From Gnetum montanum (lineage: Eukaryota; Streptophyta; Gnetopsida; Gnetales; Gnetaceae), in assembly GCA_015680685.1 (NCBI GenBank), contig MNCI01004287.1, positions 3,179-45,160 of the forward strand: 41,982 nt of DNA. The letters run 5' to 3'. The translations under genes were made by a program, and so were the position numbers. Position 1 is the first letter of the stretch. Each line of letters starts with the position of its first letter. This document shows, one piece after another, positions 22,060-32,545 of this stretch. The notes beneath the pieces were generated by a model. It made no database searches and had not been told where the DNA came from. It saw only the letters and a program-made list of their open reading frames with translations.

Positions 22060-23430
22060 ATTCCTATAAGATCAGGAGCCATTGTATGACATAGGGGCTC
22101 ATCGTTGATTTGTTCATGAGGATGCAGATGGAACTATGATCAATGTGCATAAATACTTTATATCCAAGCACATATTGCCTAAACTTTTTTAGAGCAGTCA
22201 CCATTACCATCAATTCTTTCTCTATGGTGGTGTAATTCAATTGTGTACCCACAATGCTTCTATTTACATAGTGGATTTAATATGGATATTTCTTCTCATC
22301 CAATTACATAAGTACGCCTCCCAAGGTGTAGTTGGATGCATCAGTCATTATATGAAATGGTCTAGACTAGTCTAGTATTTGTAGAATTAGAGTTTCTATA
22401 AGTTTTTTCTTTAGCTATTGGAATGCATGTTTTCACTCATTAGTTGAAATAAATGAAGCATCTTTCTTTGTAAGCTCGACCAACATCTTTGTGATCTTAG
22501 AAGAATTCTCTATAAATCACCAATAGTAGCTAGTATGTTTAAGGAATGATCAAACATCTTTGATAGTTTTGGGTTGGCTAGTGATTCCTTGAATGAACCT
22601 CATCTTTTTAGGTTCTATCTTGATCCCTTCCTATGAAATTTGGTGTCCTAATACAATGCACTCCTGGACCATTAAATGTCTCCTTTGCCAATTAAGCCTA
22701 AAGTCTGTTTCAACACATCTTTCCAGTACTTGCTCAAGGTAATCCAAATCTTGTTCAAATGAGGCCCATAGATAGAGAACTCATCCATGAATACTTGTAC
22801 TCTACTAAAAATCTATTTTTGAAAAATACTATGGACTAGGCATTGAAAAGTGGCTAGAGCATTGCATAAACCAAAAGGCATCTTGTGATATGCAAAGGTT
22901 CCCTAGGGACGTGTGAATGTTGTTTTGGATTGATCTTCAAGTGTAATTTGGATTTGGTTATAGCCACTATAACCATCTAGAATCTATAATAGTAATGCCC
23001 AGAAATGGTGTCCAACACTTGATCAATGAATGACAAGGAAAAATGATCTTTAATGTTGCCATTTTAACAACCTAAAGTCAATGAAAACTAGTCATTTTCC
23101 ACCTTTCTTTAGCACTAAGATGAGTGGACTAACCCACTCGCTATCTCTAATGTAGTAGATGAACTCTACCTTGAGAAGTTACTTAATATCCTCTTTGATA
23201 ATCTATTTTAATTTTCGGTTCAACTATCATTGTAGTTGCCTTCTTAGCTTCATGGATAGATTAGTGTAAATGTGATGTTGGCATATCTATAGATCAATTC
23301 TAGGGAGTTCAAGATATGACCAAGCAAAGGCTATTGGCTATTTGTTGATCACCTCCAATAATTTCACATTTTATTTAGGATGAAGTTTCTCATTAAGTAT
23401 AACCAACTTGCCATTTTTCAAGAATGCATA
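22060..23430 (-). pseudogene. Element A reverse transcriptase and RNase H
   Basis: Converts element RNA to cDNA. In order: LELKTLLANLEYAFL (~23460), RDSEWVSPLILVLKKG (~23150), LSFIDQVLDTISGHYYYRF then LDGYSGYNQIQITLEDQS (~23038-22930, first catalytic Asp at 22977-22975), FAYHKMPFGLCNALATFQ (~22900-22845), and VFMDEFSIYG (~22795). In the last, the usual Asp-Asp pair reads Asp-Glu (Glu codon 22782-22780), a change expected to disable polymerisation. RNase H: NYTTIEKELMVMVTALKKF and VFMHIDHSS (22235-22120), catalytic Glu and Asp visible. Several stops and shifts. LDGYSGYNQI and MPFGLCNA place it firmly in Ty3/gypsy. Confidence 0.9.
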
Positions 23431-23802
23431 TTCTAGGTTAGCAAGTAATGTTTTCAGCTCTAAGGGCTTCTATTTAAAATTTTTAGGGATCTCCAACTCT
23501 CCCCAATTAGGGTTAGAATTTTCATCATTAGAGATTTGGTAATGAACTTGCTCTAGTTGATCCATGCATTCAACATAGGTGCATGTCAATCTCTCAATAG
23601 GTTCCATGCACATTGTGCTACTATCATAATTAGTGGTTATCTATTAGTTAGCCTCTTTTTTTATATCTACTATGTACAAATAACACCTTTTAATATTTGA
23701 CTTTTGTGCACACTACTTGCATGCAGAAAGAGATGCTTGTTTTACTACCTAGAGTTTTTCCACATAATAGTAACCTATATTTTGGTATGCGATTCATGAA
23801 AG

Positions 23803-24240
23803 TCATCTGTTCTCAATCTTTTCAAATGCATTTTCTTCAGATATTTTCAAGGAAAGATCTATGATGTCCATTCTTGAATCAACAATGCTTAACCATGCCC
23901 TTTCCATAATAATTGGTAAGTCCCCCTTATAGTTTTCAACCTTGATTACCAAGAAGCAAGTAGGATAAAACCACTCTAACATAGTGGTCACAATGTCTTC
24001 GACTAGTTCCAATAGAATAGTAATGGACTAATCTAAGAATTTCAATTTGATATTACTCTTCATAAGAGGTGGCAAGTTCTAGGCAGCATACATCTCATGA
24101 GAAATCAAGTTTACACTAGGACTTAAATCAAGAAGAGCCTTACACTATTCATTACCAACAATATGTAGATAGATAAGAGGGATTCTATGATCAACTAATT
24201 TCCTAGGAAGGTTGTTAGCCTAGATCCAATTAGATACAAC
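23803..24240 (-). pseudogene. Element A aspartic protease
   Basis: Cleaves the polyprotein. The active-site loop reads ALLDLSPSVNLISHEMY (Asp codon 24129-24127). The family form is D-L-G-A-S-x-N, so Gly has become Ser (24123-24121), expected to inactivate it. Further on, LVEDIVTTMLEWFYPTCFLV, DLPIIMERAWLSIVDS and LSLKISEENAFE (24012-23803) is an uninterrupted frame matching the conserved GRPWLAT-type end of the domain. D-L-G proteases are typical of the Athila/Tat branch (family knowledge). Continuous in frame with gag upstream. Confidence 0.8.
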
Positions 24241-26387
24241 ATAAGTAAGCCTGATAGTATGGGTTTTGAGTGGCGTTTTCTTTGAAGGGGATGCGATAGA
24301 ATGATTTTTAAAGGTTGAAGTAGGAGTAAGGTGGATATCCACCTAAGTTAGTGAGGGCTTAGTAGGGCTAGTGGGTTATAAGAAATTTCTTTTATGACCA
24401 TGAGAATCAAAACCCATTAGTTGATAAATGAGTTATAGATTGATGGCCCTAGTAGTGTTACATTGTTGTGGTTGGGCTAGAAGTTCACGATGCATACATA
24501 AAGTATGAAATAGTTGGGTTGAGGATGGAGTAATAGATGCAGCAATAGGAGGAGGATAAGGATGAAATGTGGCATCCCTTCTAGAATATAGAGAATGAGC
24601 TTTGTAGTACTCAGGAAGGTAGTAGTGATGCTGGAAGGGAGAAGTGTGACTGGAAGAGCCACATGGAGATAGTGGTTGCTGAACGTAATACCCATATGGA
24701 TTTGGTTGCTTGTAAGGCTATTGCTACCTTGGTAGTGGCATCCCCCATGATTATGATTGGTGTCATTATTGATATTGCTCACAAGGTTGCAGTGGTGATC
24801 CACTTGGATAATATTGTTGTTGTTGATAAAATTGCCTAGGGTTGCCTTGAGGATAAGGAAACCTTCTGGGTGCTTTCCTTCTTGCTAGTCATGGATTTCA
24901 AGCATAGACCCCAGACTCTTGTAAGTGTGACATGAAGAGAAAACATCCCTTAGAATGTTCATATTGGTAGATGTCACACCCATCATCATCATTTGATTTA
25001 TTTTCTATAACTTCATCTACTACAACAACATTGTCCATACTCCTTTTGTAGGCACGTTCAGCTTCTTTTCACCTCATGTGGTTATGATTACTATTCTTCT
25101 CTCTTCATTCTTCAGTGATTTTCAAAGCAGTTTAGAATTTTTCATCCAATGAATCCCACATTTTATCCACCTTGGCTAAAATCATAAACATTGATTTTTC
25201 AATCAAGAAGGTCTTTCTATTGACTACATCATCAAGAGGTGATTCTTCCTCACTCTCTTGAAGTTGAACTTCCCTCTTTCTAATGGAGGGATCATTATTT
25301 TATTTCTTTGTACTTTCTTATTTTCTCAAATATCCTTCTTATTTTGCTACCTACTTAATTAGCCTTTGGATTTGATAGGCTCACATTTTTAATAATCTCC
25401 CTTGGGCATAAACCCCATGACTTGTCCCTATTTTCAATCTAATTCCATCAATGATATGGCAAAGTTGTTCCCTCTGAGAATAACCATAGCTAGGGCATTG
25501 GTGGATGAGAGGATAGTATCTACCCATAGTAGCATCTAAGGGTTCATGATTTCTTTACTTCCATCCTTATATTCTCCTTCTTAGATTAGACACTCTAGAG
25601 TACATTTGATACTTATCATTGAATAGCTTGAGTATTGTACTTCATTGGTAGCTAGATTCTAGCTCTAAGAACTAGTACCAGCTTTCTACTTTCTTAATAA
25701 GTCTCCTAGGAACTAGCTTGAGTTTTTACCAATCATTTTCAATATTTTATAAGGCATAGGCATCATGGAGAGCTTAGATATGTGTTTTTGAATTAAAGGT
25801 ATATCCCCCCTTAAATCTAGGAAAATTATTCATTCAAGTAATCTGATCTAACTATCATTCACATTCCTAGTTAGAATTTTTATATCTTCTATAATATTAA
25901 GCATGCTTTGGGTTACCAGAGAAGGATCATCATCATCATTATTTTATTTTTATCAATGATGTACTCTATTACACCTTTGTTCATTGTGGGCTTAGTGATC
26001 ATTATTGTTATCCCATTGTTCACCTCCATCATGGTTGTTCCTTTTGCAATGTCTACAAAAACCAAAAGAGGAAGAAGAAGATGTAGATGAAGAGGACAAA
26101 AAGGGAGGAGAACTACCACCATCATGGTGTCTTCCAATTTCCCTTCAGTTATCATGGCCACATTCATTAGTTTTCTTATCCTCTTGATGCTTTTCTGAGC
26201 CCCTTCCTTGACTGCAATCTTTTTCTAAACCTAGATTATTGATAATATACCACAGATTTAAAGCCACATCCCCATCATCAGTAACAAGGGTTAGATAATT
26301 TTCATGTTCAGAGCCCCCTAAGAGAGGTTCCTCATTGTTGTCTTGGTTTAGCATGAATAATGGATTGGTAAACCATTTCCCATTCAC
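24241..26387 (-). pseudogene. Element A gag
   Basis: Capsid polyprotein. The start is placed at ATG 26387 (MNGKWFTNPLFML), uncertain. An N-terminal Ser-, His- and Asn/Asp-rich region leads to the capsid part near 25880-25350: NNFPRFKGGYTFNSKTH, ALHDAYAL, KLKLVPRRLIKKVESWY, YSQREQLCHIIDGIRLKIGT and HGVYAQGRLLKM. Then an acidic stretch (QLQESEEESPLDDVV, ~25270) and KAEERAY-like basic sequence. A remnant of a zinc knuckle, CDIYQYEHSKGC (~24980), has Tyr where the second Cys is expected. It is followed by a Pro/Gln/Tyr-rich linker (PYPQGNPRQFYQQQQYYPSG, ~24855) leading to protease. One frame appears to run for most of this length, broken mainly by stops at Gln codons. Confidence 0.75.
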
Positions 26388-26840
26388 AAACTCATGATGC
26401 TTCTCCTAATGTTAATTTCTTTAGCATTCTATTCTAGTGGGATAGTAGTCTTGGTAGTTGTAATCATGCACAACATACTTCTCTTGAAGATCTTAGATGC
26501 CTAACTTCTTAATAGTTTGAAGTAGCATCATGGACATAGAATGACTGGGAGGAATTACAATGTTACCTTCGATGTCACATCATTGTAATTGCTCATCCTG
26601 ATGTAGAATGAAGGTGAAGTTAGGCACATACTCATCTAGATGAGTATATAAAACTTCGCATTATTATGGGACTGATGGTTTAGCATTGTCACACTTGTGA
26701 GAAGAAGAAATTTTGTAAAGAAATAAAATATCAGTGTGCTTATGCAATTATATTATTTGAGAATGATGTTGACCTTAGGGTTCATCTAGCGATATTAATA
26801 ATGTTCACTAATCCTAGGTAGCACACATTTCAGAAAAAAT

Positions 26841-26860
26841 AGTCTCTAGCAATGATACCA
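26841..26860 (-). other. Primer-binding site of element A
   Basis: Minus strand TGGTATCATTGCTAGAGACT, one base inside the 5' LTR end. The first eight bases match the initiator-tRNA-Met type PBS (TGGTATCA). The rest differs, so the primer tRNA is not certain. Confidence 0.6.
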
Positions 26861-26861
26861 A

Positions 26862-27816
26862 TGATGAGCAATGAAGGAAACCCCTACATCTAGCCATACA
26901 AATCATGAAGCATTTATGCATGATCTGATCAAATTCTATAGAGTCTATGTCTTCCAGCACACTAGTCTTCTAAAAAGTGAACTTTGCCCTAATAGTGAAC
27001 TTGTGATGTACAAGGGTATGGTTAAGTGTAATCAAGGCATATGATTTTTATTGTTTTATGTTTTATATTCCTTGATGCTTGAAGTAGAGAGATGAAGTAT
27101 TTTAATAACTAATTTTATTTAACTACTTAATTGATCTCTAACTAGTCCTAACATAAGCATCTAGTCCTACATTTTGTACATGTCCTGAACCCACATATCC
27201 ACTACTTGGTTACCAAGCACTATGTTACTAGGGAAACTAAGTAATAACACTACTGGGATTACCAAACAAATACATGTTTATGCTTGAAGTAGTCATACTT
27301 ATGTGTTTAATCTATTTAGCTTAATTAATTAACTAATCACTCATAGTCTAATTTAGCTTAATTAATGGAATAATTAATGAAAAAAATAAATTCATAGATA
27401 AATCATTAATCTATTCTAATTGTTGCAAGGTTCAATCAAAAGGTTCATCTTTATTACTGTATACATTGGTGTGGTTTAGGTGCAACAATGATTGAATAAA
27501 GATCTATATAACTTCTAACTCCTACTGTGGGCACTCAGAGAAATATTTTAACTTTCAAATGGAAAAACTACAAGAACTTTACCACTAATATGAAATGACT
27601 CTTCATAAACATAGCTGTGAGCTCATATTTCGAGTTTTTGTTATAGGGTTGCATCAATGGGGCCCCATAGATGTAGCAAATGCTACATAGATGTGGCCCC
27701 ATTAACAAGGCAACACCACATAAATAAGGGCCCATCAATAAGGCCACATCAATGGGGACCCATCAATGAGGCCATGTAAATGAGGGTCCATCAACATGAA
27801 ACTTTGATGCTCATCA
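26862..27816 (-). repeat. Element A 5' LTR (955 bp, intact ends)
   Basis: Plus-strand limits TGATGAGCA (26862) and TGCTCATCA (27816) form a perfect 9-bp inverted repeat. It matches 3545-4462 plus 15815-15873. Positions 27650-27800 hold short repeats of the type CCATCAATGAGG. TTATC follows. Confidence 0.9.
27652..27800 (-). repeat. Short tandem repeats at U3 start of element A LTR
   Basis: At least five degenerate 14-15-bp units, such as CCCATCAATAAGG, CACATCAATGGGG and CCCATCAATGAGG, plus related CAATGGGGCCCCATAGATG sequence. They lie in the first ~150 bp of U3 in element sense. Confidence 0.65.
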
Positions 27817-27821
27817 TTATC
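27817..27821. repeat. Right target-site duplication of element A (TTATC)
   Basis: Identical to 3540-3544, directly after the LTR terminus. Confidence 0.85.
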
Positions 27822-29086
27822 TAATTCAAAATAAATGATTTTGAAGAAGGAAACATAATCAAAGGTGCTATAGTCGTGCAATATGATCTCAAATTTTGGA
27901 AAAATCTTGATTTATCCTAAAATGTCCCCACATAATTACTAGAGTTTAAGCTACTTTTAAAGGAATTTAAATACATGTTCCTTATAGATGGTCATTCCAT
28001 CATCATTAATTCTATTTTGACAACCATCTAGAAGATTAAGTTGAAAGAGGTAGGTGCTAAGTGAAGAGAATCCTTTTCTTGCTCTTATGATAAAATTTTA
28101 AGAATTGACTCCTCCATTTGTCATCCTTGTATATACATTGACAAAAACATTATACCTCAAAGTATAATTTCATAACGACTTAATCCAAATATATAGGATG
28201 TGGCAAAGAATGAGATCATTCACCTTTTGTAGACTAGTTTTCTTGCATCCATTTTAGATAATGAGTGGGCTAGTCCAACTATAGTTACACTGAATAAAAG
28301 AAATTAATGAAGCATTCGTGTTGACTACAAGTTACTAAATGATGCTCCATGTAATAACAATTTTTCATTATCATTCATGAACCAGGTGTTAGAAAACATC
28401 ACTAGTCAAGAATACTATAGTTTCCTTGATGGTTTTTTGGTTACAATCAAATCAACATAGTGCTAGTAGATCAAGTCAAAACTAACTTCATCTACCTATG
28501 AAAAACCTTTATCTTCAAGAGCATGTTGTTTGATTTATGTAATGCACTAGCCACATTCCAATGATTAGTGATGTTATTATTCCAATATTACATATGTAAT
28601 AATGTGAAAGTATTTATGGATAACATTTCTACATACAAGAAAACATTTAAGGAAGTCTTGGACCATCTTGAAGTTGTTATATGTTACTATTACTCAGTTA
28701 ACCTAAAGCTAAACTAGAATAAGAGTCAATTGATGATGACTATGTACATAGTTTAATATGTTATCATGTTACAAATAATCTATGTCATTTTTTATGGGAA
28801 TTGACATTGATCTTGAAAAGATGTACATCATTGAAAATATAACATAGACTTCCATGATAGTAACGAAGGTGTGATCTTTTCTTGATCATATAGGTTATTA
28901 CTAGAGTTTCATTATATATTATTCTAGAATAGGTAGACCATTATTTAAGCTAATAAACAAATATTTTTCATTCTTATTAAATAAATAATGTCAAAATACC
29001 CTCCATTTTTTGAAGGAAATATTAACATAAATTATAGTGTTGTAGAATCCTAACTAAACTCAACCATTCTACATCATGATAGATGC
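27822..29086 (+). pseudogene. Gypsy element D, right part: reverse transcriptase
   Basis: Continuation of the element interrupted at 3544. LLLKEFKYMFLIDGHS (~27950) is the segment before RT. RT boxes: SFLASILDNEWASPTIVTLN (~28230), VDYKLLNDAP (~28325), SFMNQVLENITSQEYYSFLD (~28372-28430, first catalytic Asp kept), GYNQINI after a one-base shift, FDLCNALATFQ (~28528-28560), and VKVFMDNISTY (~28607). In the last, the second Asp of the pair reads Asn. The thumb/connection follows: FLDHIGYY, SFIIYYSRIGRPLFKLINKY (~28890-28970). It ends close to the assembly gap, so RNase H and integrase would be in or beyond the N run. No D LTR was identified. Confidence 0.8.
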
Positions 29087-29638
29087 NNNNNNNNNNNNNN
29101 NNNNNNNNNNNNNNNNNNNNNNNNNNNNNNNNNNNNNNNNNNNNNNNNNNNNNNNNNNNNNNNNNNNNNNNNNNNNNNNNNNNNNNNNNNNNNNNNNNNN
29201 NNNNNNNNNNNNNNNNNNNNNNNNNNNNNNNNNNNNNNNNNNNNNNNNNNNNNNNNNNNNNNNNNNNNNNNNNNNNNNNNNNNNNNNNNNNNNNNNNNNN
29301 NNNNNNNNNNNNNNNNNNNNNNNNNNNNNNNNNNNNNNNNNNNNNNNNNNNNNNNNNNNNNNNNNNNNNNNNNNNNNNNNNNNNNNNNNNNNNNNNNNNN
29401 NNNNNNNNNNNNNNNNNNNNNNNNNNNNNNNNNNNNNNNNNNNNNNNNNNNNNNNNNNNNNNNNNNNNNNNNNNNNNNNNNNNNNNNNNNNNNNNNNNNN
29501 NNNNNNNNNNNNNNNNNNNNNNNNNNNNNNNNNNNNNNNNNNNNNNNNNNNNNNNNNNNNNNNNNNNNNNNNNNNNNNNNNNNNNNNNNNNNNNNNNNNN
29601 NNNNNNNNNNNNNNNNNNNNNNNNNNNNNNNNNNNNNN
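29087..29638. other. Assembly gap (552 N)
   Basis: Undetermined bases. Open frames called across it are artefacts. Confidence 1.
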
Positions 29639-30337
29639 GAATGATGGCTAAGGCATATTAACTGTGCTTCTAGCTAATATCTAATAGGTGTTATGTCTCC
29701 TAAATATGTTTGTAGATGTATTATCCTTTCAACCTCAAAAATGGTATTATAACATCCTTTCAAAAGTAACACTATAACACATTGAAAACCAAAAAAAAAT
29801 TCACTAAAAATAAATAGAAAATTTAAATATTATAAACTTTAAATTATAAAGTAGTTGAAAAGTAATGTAATTTAGATGCAATTACAAATTACCCTATCCC
29901 ATTCCCTAAAGGCCAAAGATGGGAGTCTTAGAGCTAACAAACAATTAATTCCCTTACACACTGACATCTTTAAATGAATTTTTTAGTTCTTATATAAATT
30001 GTACCTTACACAAGGAACACACTAACATCTTTAAATGAATTTATTACTTGTTCCATAAATTTTTCCAGTCTTGTTAAGAAAACAATAGTTGGTGTCAAAT
30101 ATTGGACCTAAACCTATAATGTTGTATGATTGGTCAGTCAAGGCATGCATGCTATATAAATTTCAAGTTTGATGTTAACATGTTATTAATTTTAAAATTC
30201 ACACATTATTATTACACAATTTTATCAAGTAAAATATGGTTGAAACTGAAGCACCATAATAAAAATCTATAATAAAAGACAAGTATCTTTTTTTTTTTAT
30301 ATAGGTCTTGAAAAGCACATCACTTAGAGACATTGTC

Positions 30338-30518
30338 GATGCTTTCTAAAATAATTAGTTGAAGGGAACACATCATTCTTAGAATGTAAAAAAATAGGTT
30401 GCCTTTCATGAGTCATATTAGTTGCTAAGGGTGCTTTCTAAAGTAAGTGGTTGAAGGGAACACATCATTCTTGGAATGTAAAAATATGTCATCTTGCAAG
30501 AGCCATATCAGTTGCTAA
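30338..30518. repeat. Two-copy tandem repeat (~91 bp)
   Basis: Copies 30338-30428 and 30429-30518 share GTTGAAGGGAACACATCATT, TGGAATGTAAAA-type blocks and the end AGTTGCTAA. Estimated identity is above 80 percent by eye. Confidence 0.8.
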
Positions 30519-30869
30519 TCTTGTTATTCACTAACTTTAGGATGAGGATAAACTTTCTAATTTTTGCTTTCCATGAACCTAGTTTCTGGCATTCATCAAA
30601 TTTTCGGTATAGTTACAAGAGGTTGATCTCAAGAAATAATCACAAGGCTATGGAGAAACTTCAATTAGTTATATTACTTTTTAGATTTTTTTCAATTTAA
30701 CTTTTAGAATTCATGAATTCTATAGAATTTACAAAACGAAAAAAGCATTTAAAAATTTAGTTGATTAAGAAATACTTTATTACTTTTTCATAACATTATC
30801 TAGTAGAATTTTAGTCACCATACATCATAGAAATTGGTCATACTTGAGAAACTAGGTGATGGTGGTCAC

Positions 30870-30874
30870 AACAA
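30870..30874. repeat. Target-site duplication of copia element, left (AACAA)
   Basis: AACAA before the 5' LTR versus AGCAA (35796-35800) after the 3' LTR, differing by one transition. Confidence 0.65.
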
Positions 30875-30883
30875 TGTTAGTTA

Positions 30884-31161
30884 TTAATCCTGCTTCTATT
30901 ACAAGAATTAGTTTAAGTTATGGTTGAGTTTATTAGTAATTCTAACCTCTAGGTTTAGTTAGAAAATAATGGGAGTTAATCATTTTTCTATTACAAGAAT
31001 CAATTTAAGTTATGATCAAGTTTGTTAGTAATTCTAACCTCCAAGTTCAATTAGAAAAGAATGGGAGTTAATCTTATTTCTATTACAAGAATTAGTTTAA
31101 GTTTAATGGGTTATCACGATGTAATTCTAACCTCTAGTTTTAGTTTGAAAAAGAATGGGAG
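30884..31161 (+). repeat. Three-copy tandem repeat in U3 of copia LTR
   Basis: Units 30884-30975, 30976-31067 and 31068-31161 (92, 92, 94 bp). Each runs from TTAATC through TTACAAGAAT and TAATTCTAACCTC to AATGGGAG. The 3' LTR has the same three units at 35380, 35472 and 35563. Confidence 0.9.
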
Positions 31162-31180
31162 TTTGGTGGACTTAGCCTAT

Positions 31181-31187
31181 TATAAAT
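31181..31187 (+). promoter_or_regulatory. TATA box of copia LTR
   Basis: TATAAAT in TATTATAAATAGG, 20 bp after the last U3 repeat. The 3' LTR copy is at 35676-35682. Confidence 0.7.
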
Positions 31188-31301
31188 AGGCCATTTGATA
31201 ACAGCTTTGATGTACCACATCAAAATGAAATATTTTTATTTCTTCTCACATCTTCTGTATTTATGCACCTATTATTTTTGTTCCATGTTAATTCTTATTA
31301 G

Positions 31302-31313
31302 TGGTATTAGAGC
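31302..31313 (+). other. Copia primer-binding site (initiator tRNA-Met)
   Basis: TGGTATTAGAGC lies one base after the LTR. It differs by one transition from TGGTATCAGAGC, the complement of plant initiator tRNA-Met. Confidence 0.85.
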
Positions 31314-31324
31314 TAGAGGTTTCA

Positions 31325-32290
31325 ATGAATACCTCAATTCAAATTTCAGTTCTTGTCTTGGATGGGGAAAATTACAATTGTTGGAGTGTCCAAATGAACG
31401 TGCTTTTTGATTTCCACAAGTTGCTAGATGTTGTGGAAAATAGTATTTCTAATCTTGCAACAAATGCAACCAACCCACAAAATAATTCCCACCATGAGAA
31501 CAAGAAGAAAGATAAGAAGGCATTATATTTCATTCATCAAGGGGTGAATGATGAAGTTTTTGAGAAGATTACAAGTGCAACCACACCAAAGCAATCCTGT
31601 GATACCTTGATGACATCATACAAAAGTGCAGATAGAGTTATGAAGGTAATACTCCAAACATTCAGATGTCAATATGAGATCTTACAAATGGAGTCTTCTG
31701 AGACTATTACTACTTATATTAGTCATGTTCTTGCTTTGACAAATCAAATGAAAACATATGGAGAGGAGTACAAAGAGCAGGCTAAAGTGGAGAAGATTTT
31801 ATGATTGCTTACTTCTAGATTTAAGCATATCCTGGTTGCGATAGAAGAAGAACATGATCTCTACTCAATGATTGTCAAGGAATTATCTAGCATCCTGTAA
31901 GCCCATGAGCAAAGAATGAATAATAAGAAAGTTAAGAAGTTGATTGAGGAAGCCTTTCAAGGCCAAGTCTCCATCAAAGGTGATCAAAATGATGAAACAA
32001 GCAAAAAGCATGGTGGTTCTCATGGTAGAGGATGAGGACATGGGGGCTACCACACCAAGAGTCATGGTGGTCATAACAAAAATTAGGGAGTTGGAGGAAA
32101 TAACCAAGGAAAATTAAATTCTAGCCATCAGTAACATTCAAGAGGTCATGGCAATGGACATGGTAAAGGAAGGTATGACAAATCCAATGTTTTCTATTAC
32201 TCTGTCATAGGCATGGCCATTATTCAAATGAGTGTAGATACAAGGATAATACTTAGAGGTCTCATTGTGCACAAGAAGAAGATGGGCACT
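31325..32290 (+). pseudogene. Copia gag (UBN2-type) with zinc knuckle
   Basis: Starts MNTSIQISVLVLDGENY at 31325, the usual L-x-G-x-NY-x-x-W opening of plant copia gag. It is open to TGA at 31802-31804, after which LLTSRFKHILVAIEEEHDL and AHEQRMNNKK continue the UBN2 domain with a TAA at the expected Gln. A Gly/Arg/His-rich region (31975-32160) follows, with a TGA at an Arg. The zinc knuckle is at 32188-32235. Its last three ligands fit (C-x4-H-x4-C: CHRHGHYSNEC), but the first Cys is four residues away rather than two, suggesting a 6-base insertion. It would form the capsid and bind element RNA. Confidence 0.85.
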
Positions 32291-32317
32291 ATAACCAATG
32301 AAGTGTGAAACTACCAT

Positions 32318-32545
32318 ACATGGTTTCTTGACACTGGGTGTACCAATCATATGTATGCCAAAAAGGAGTTATTTGTTGTTCTTGATGAATCCTTTCTCAC
32401 CAAAGATAAATTTTTTGATGAAACCACTATACCAATGATGGGAAAAGGAAAAATCCTAATCAACATGAAGAATGGAGATCATAAATATATTTCTAATGTC
32501 TTCTATATGTCAAGTATAAAGAGTAATTTTCTTAGTACGGGTTAG
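32318..32545 (+). pseudogene. Copia aspartic protease
   Basis: WFLDTGCTNHMYAKKELFVV at 32321, with the catalytic Asp-Thr-Gly at 32330-32338 intact. This is the standard W-x-LDTG-C/A-S/T-NHM copia protease signature. FDETTIPMMGKGKILINMKN and ISNVFYMSSIKSNFLS complete the domain up to a TAG at 32543. The active site itself is unaltered. Confidence 0.88.

Larger units (their letters stand above)
3545..27816 (-). mobile_element. Ty3/gypsy element A (Athila/Tat-like), carrying nested element B
   Basis: A full-length but dead LTR retrotransposon on the minus strand. Order in its own sense: 5' LTR (27816-26862), PBS (26860-26841), gag (from ~26387), protease (~24127), RT-RNase H (~23430-22060), integrase (~21880-20620), spacer, extra ORF (18948-16108), PPT (~15883-15874), and 3' LTR (15873-15815 plus 4462-3545). 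The 3' LTR is interrupted by element B. LTR ends are TGATGAGCA and TGCTCATCA, a perfect 9-bp inverted repeat in the intact copy. TTATC flanks both ends. RT-RNaseH-before-integrase order makes it Ty3/gypsy. The D-L-(G) protease signature and the GIDFMGP integrase motif resemble the Athila/Tat group (known family features). Without B, its length is about 12.9 kb. Confidence 0.85.
29639..30874. other. AT-rich flank with short duplications, no gene
   Basis: No coding similarity was found. It contains two imperfect direct repeats: ACACACT(G/A)ACATCTTTAAA at 29956-30000 and 30017-30061, and a 90-bp tandem duplication at 30338-30518. It may include the remainder of element D, but nothing identifies it. 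Confidence 0.5.
30875..31300 (+). repeat. Copia 5' LTR
   Basis: Starts TGTTAGTTATTAATCC, as does the 3' LTR at 35371. It ends TTATTA where the other copy ends ATATCA, so the terminal CA has mutated. U3 holds three 92-94-bp repeats, followed by the TATA box. Confidence 0.9.

Noticed and set aside
29076-29661. Two ~191-codon open frames
   Set aside because: They consist of N-run translations (X) and are artefacts of the assembly gap.
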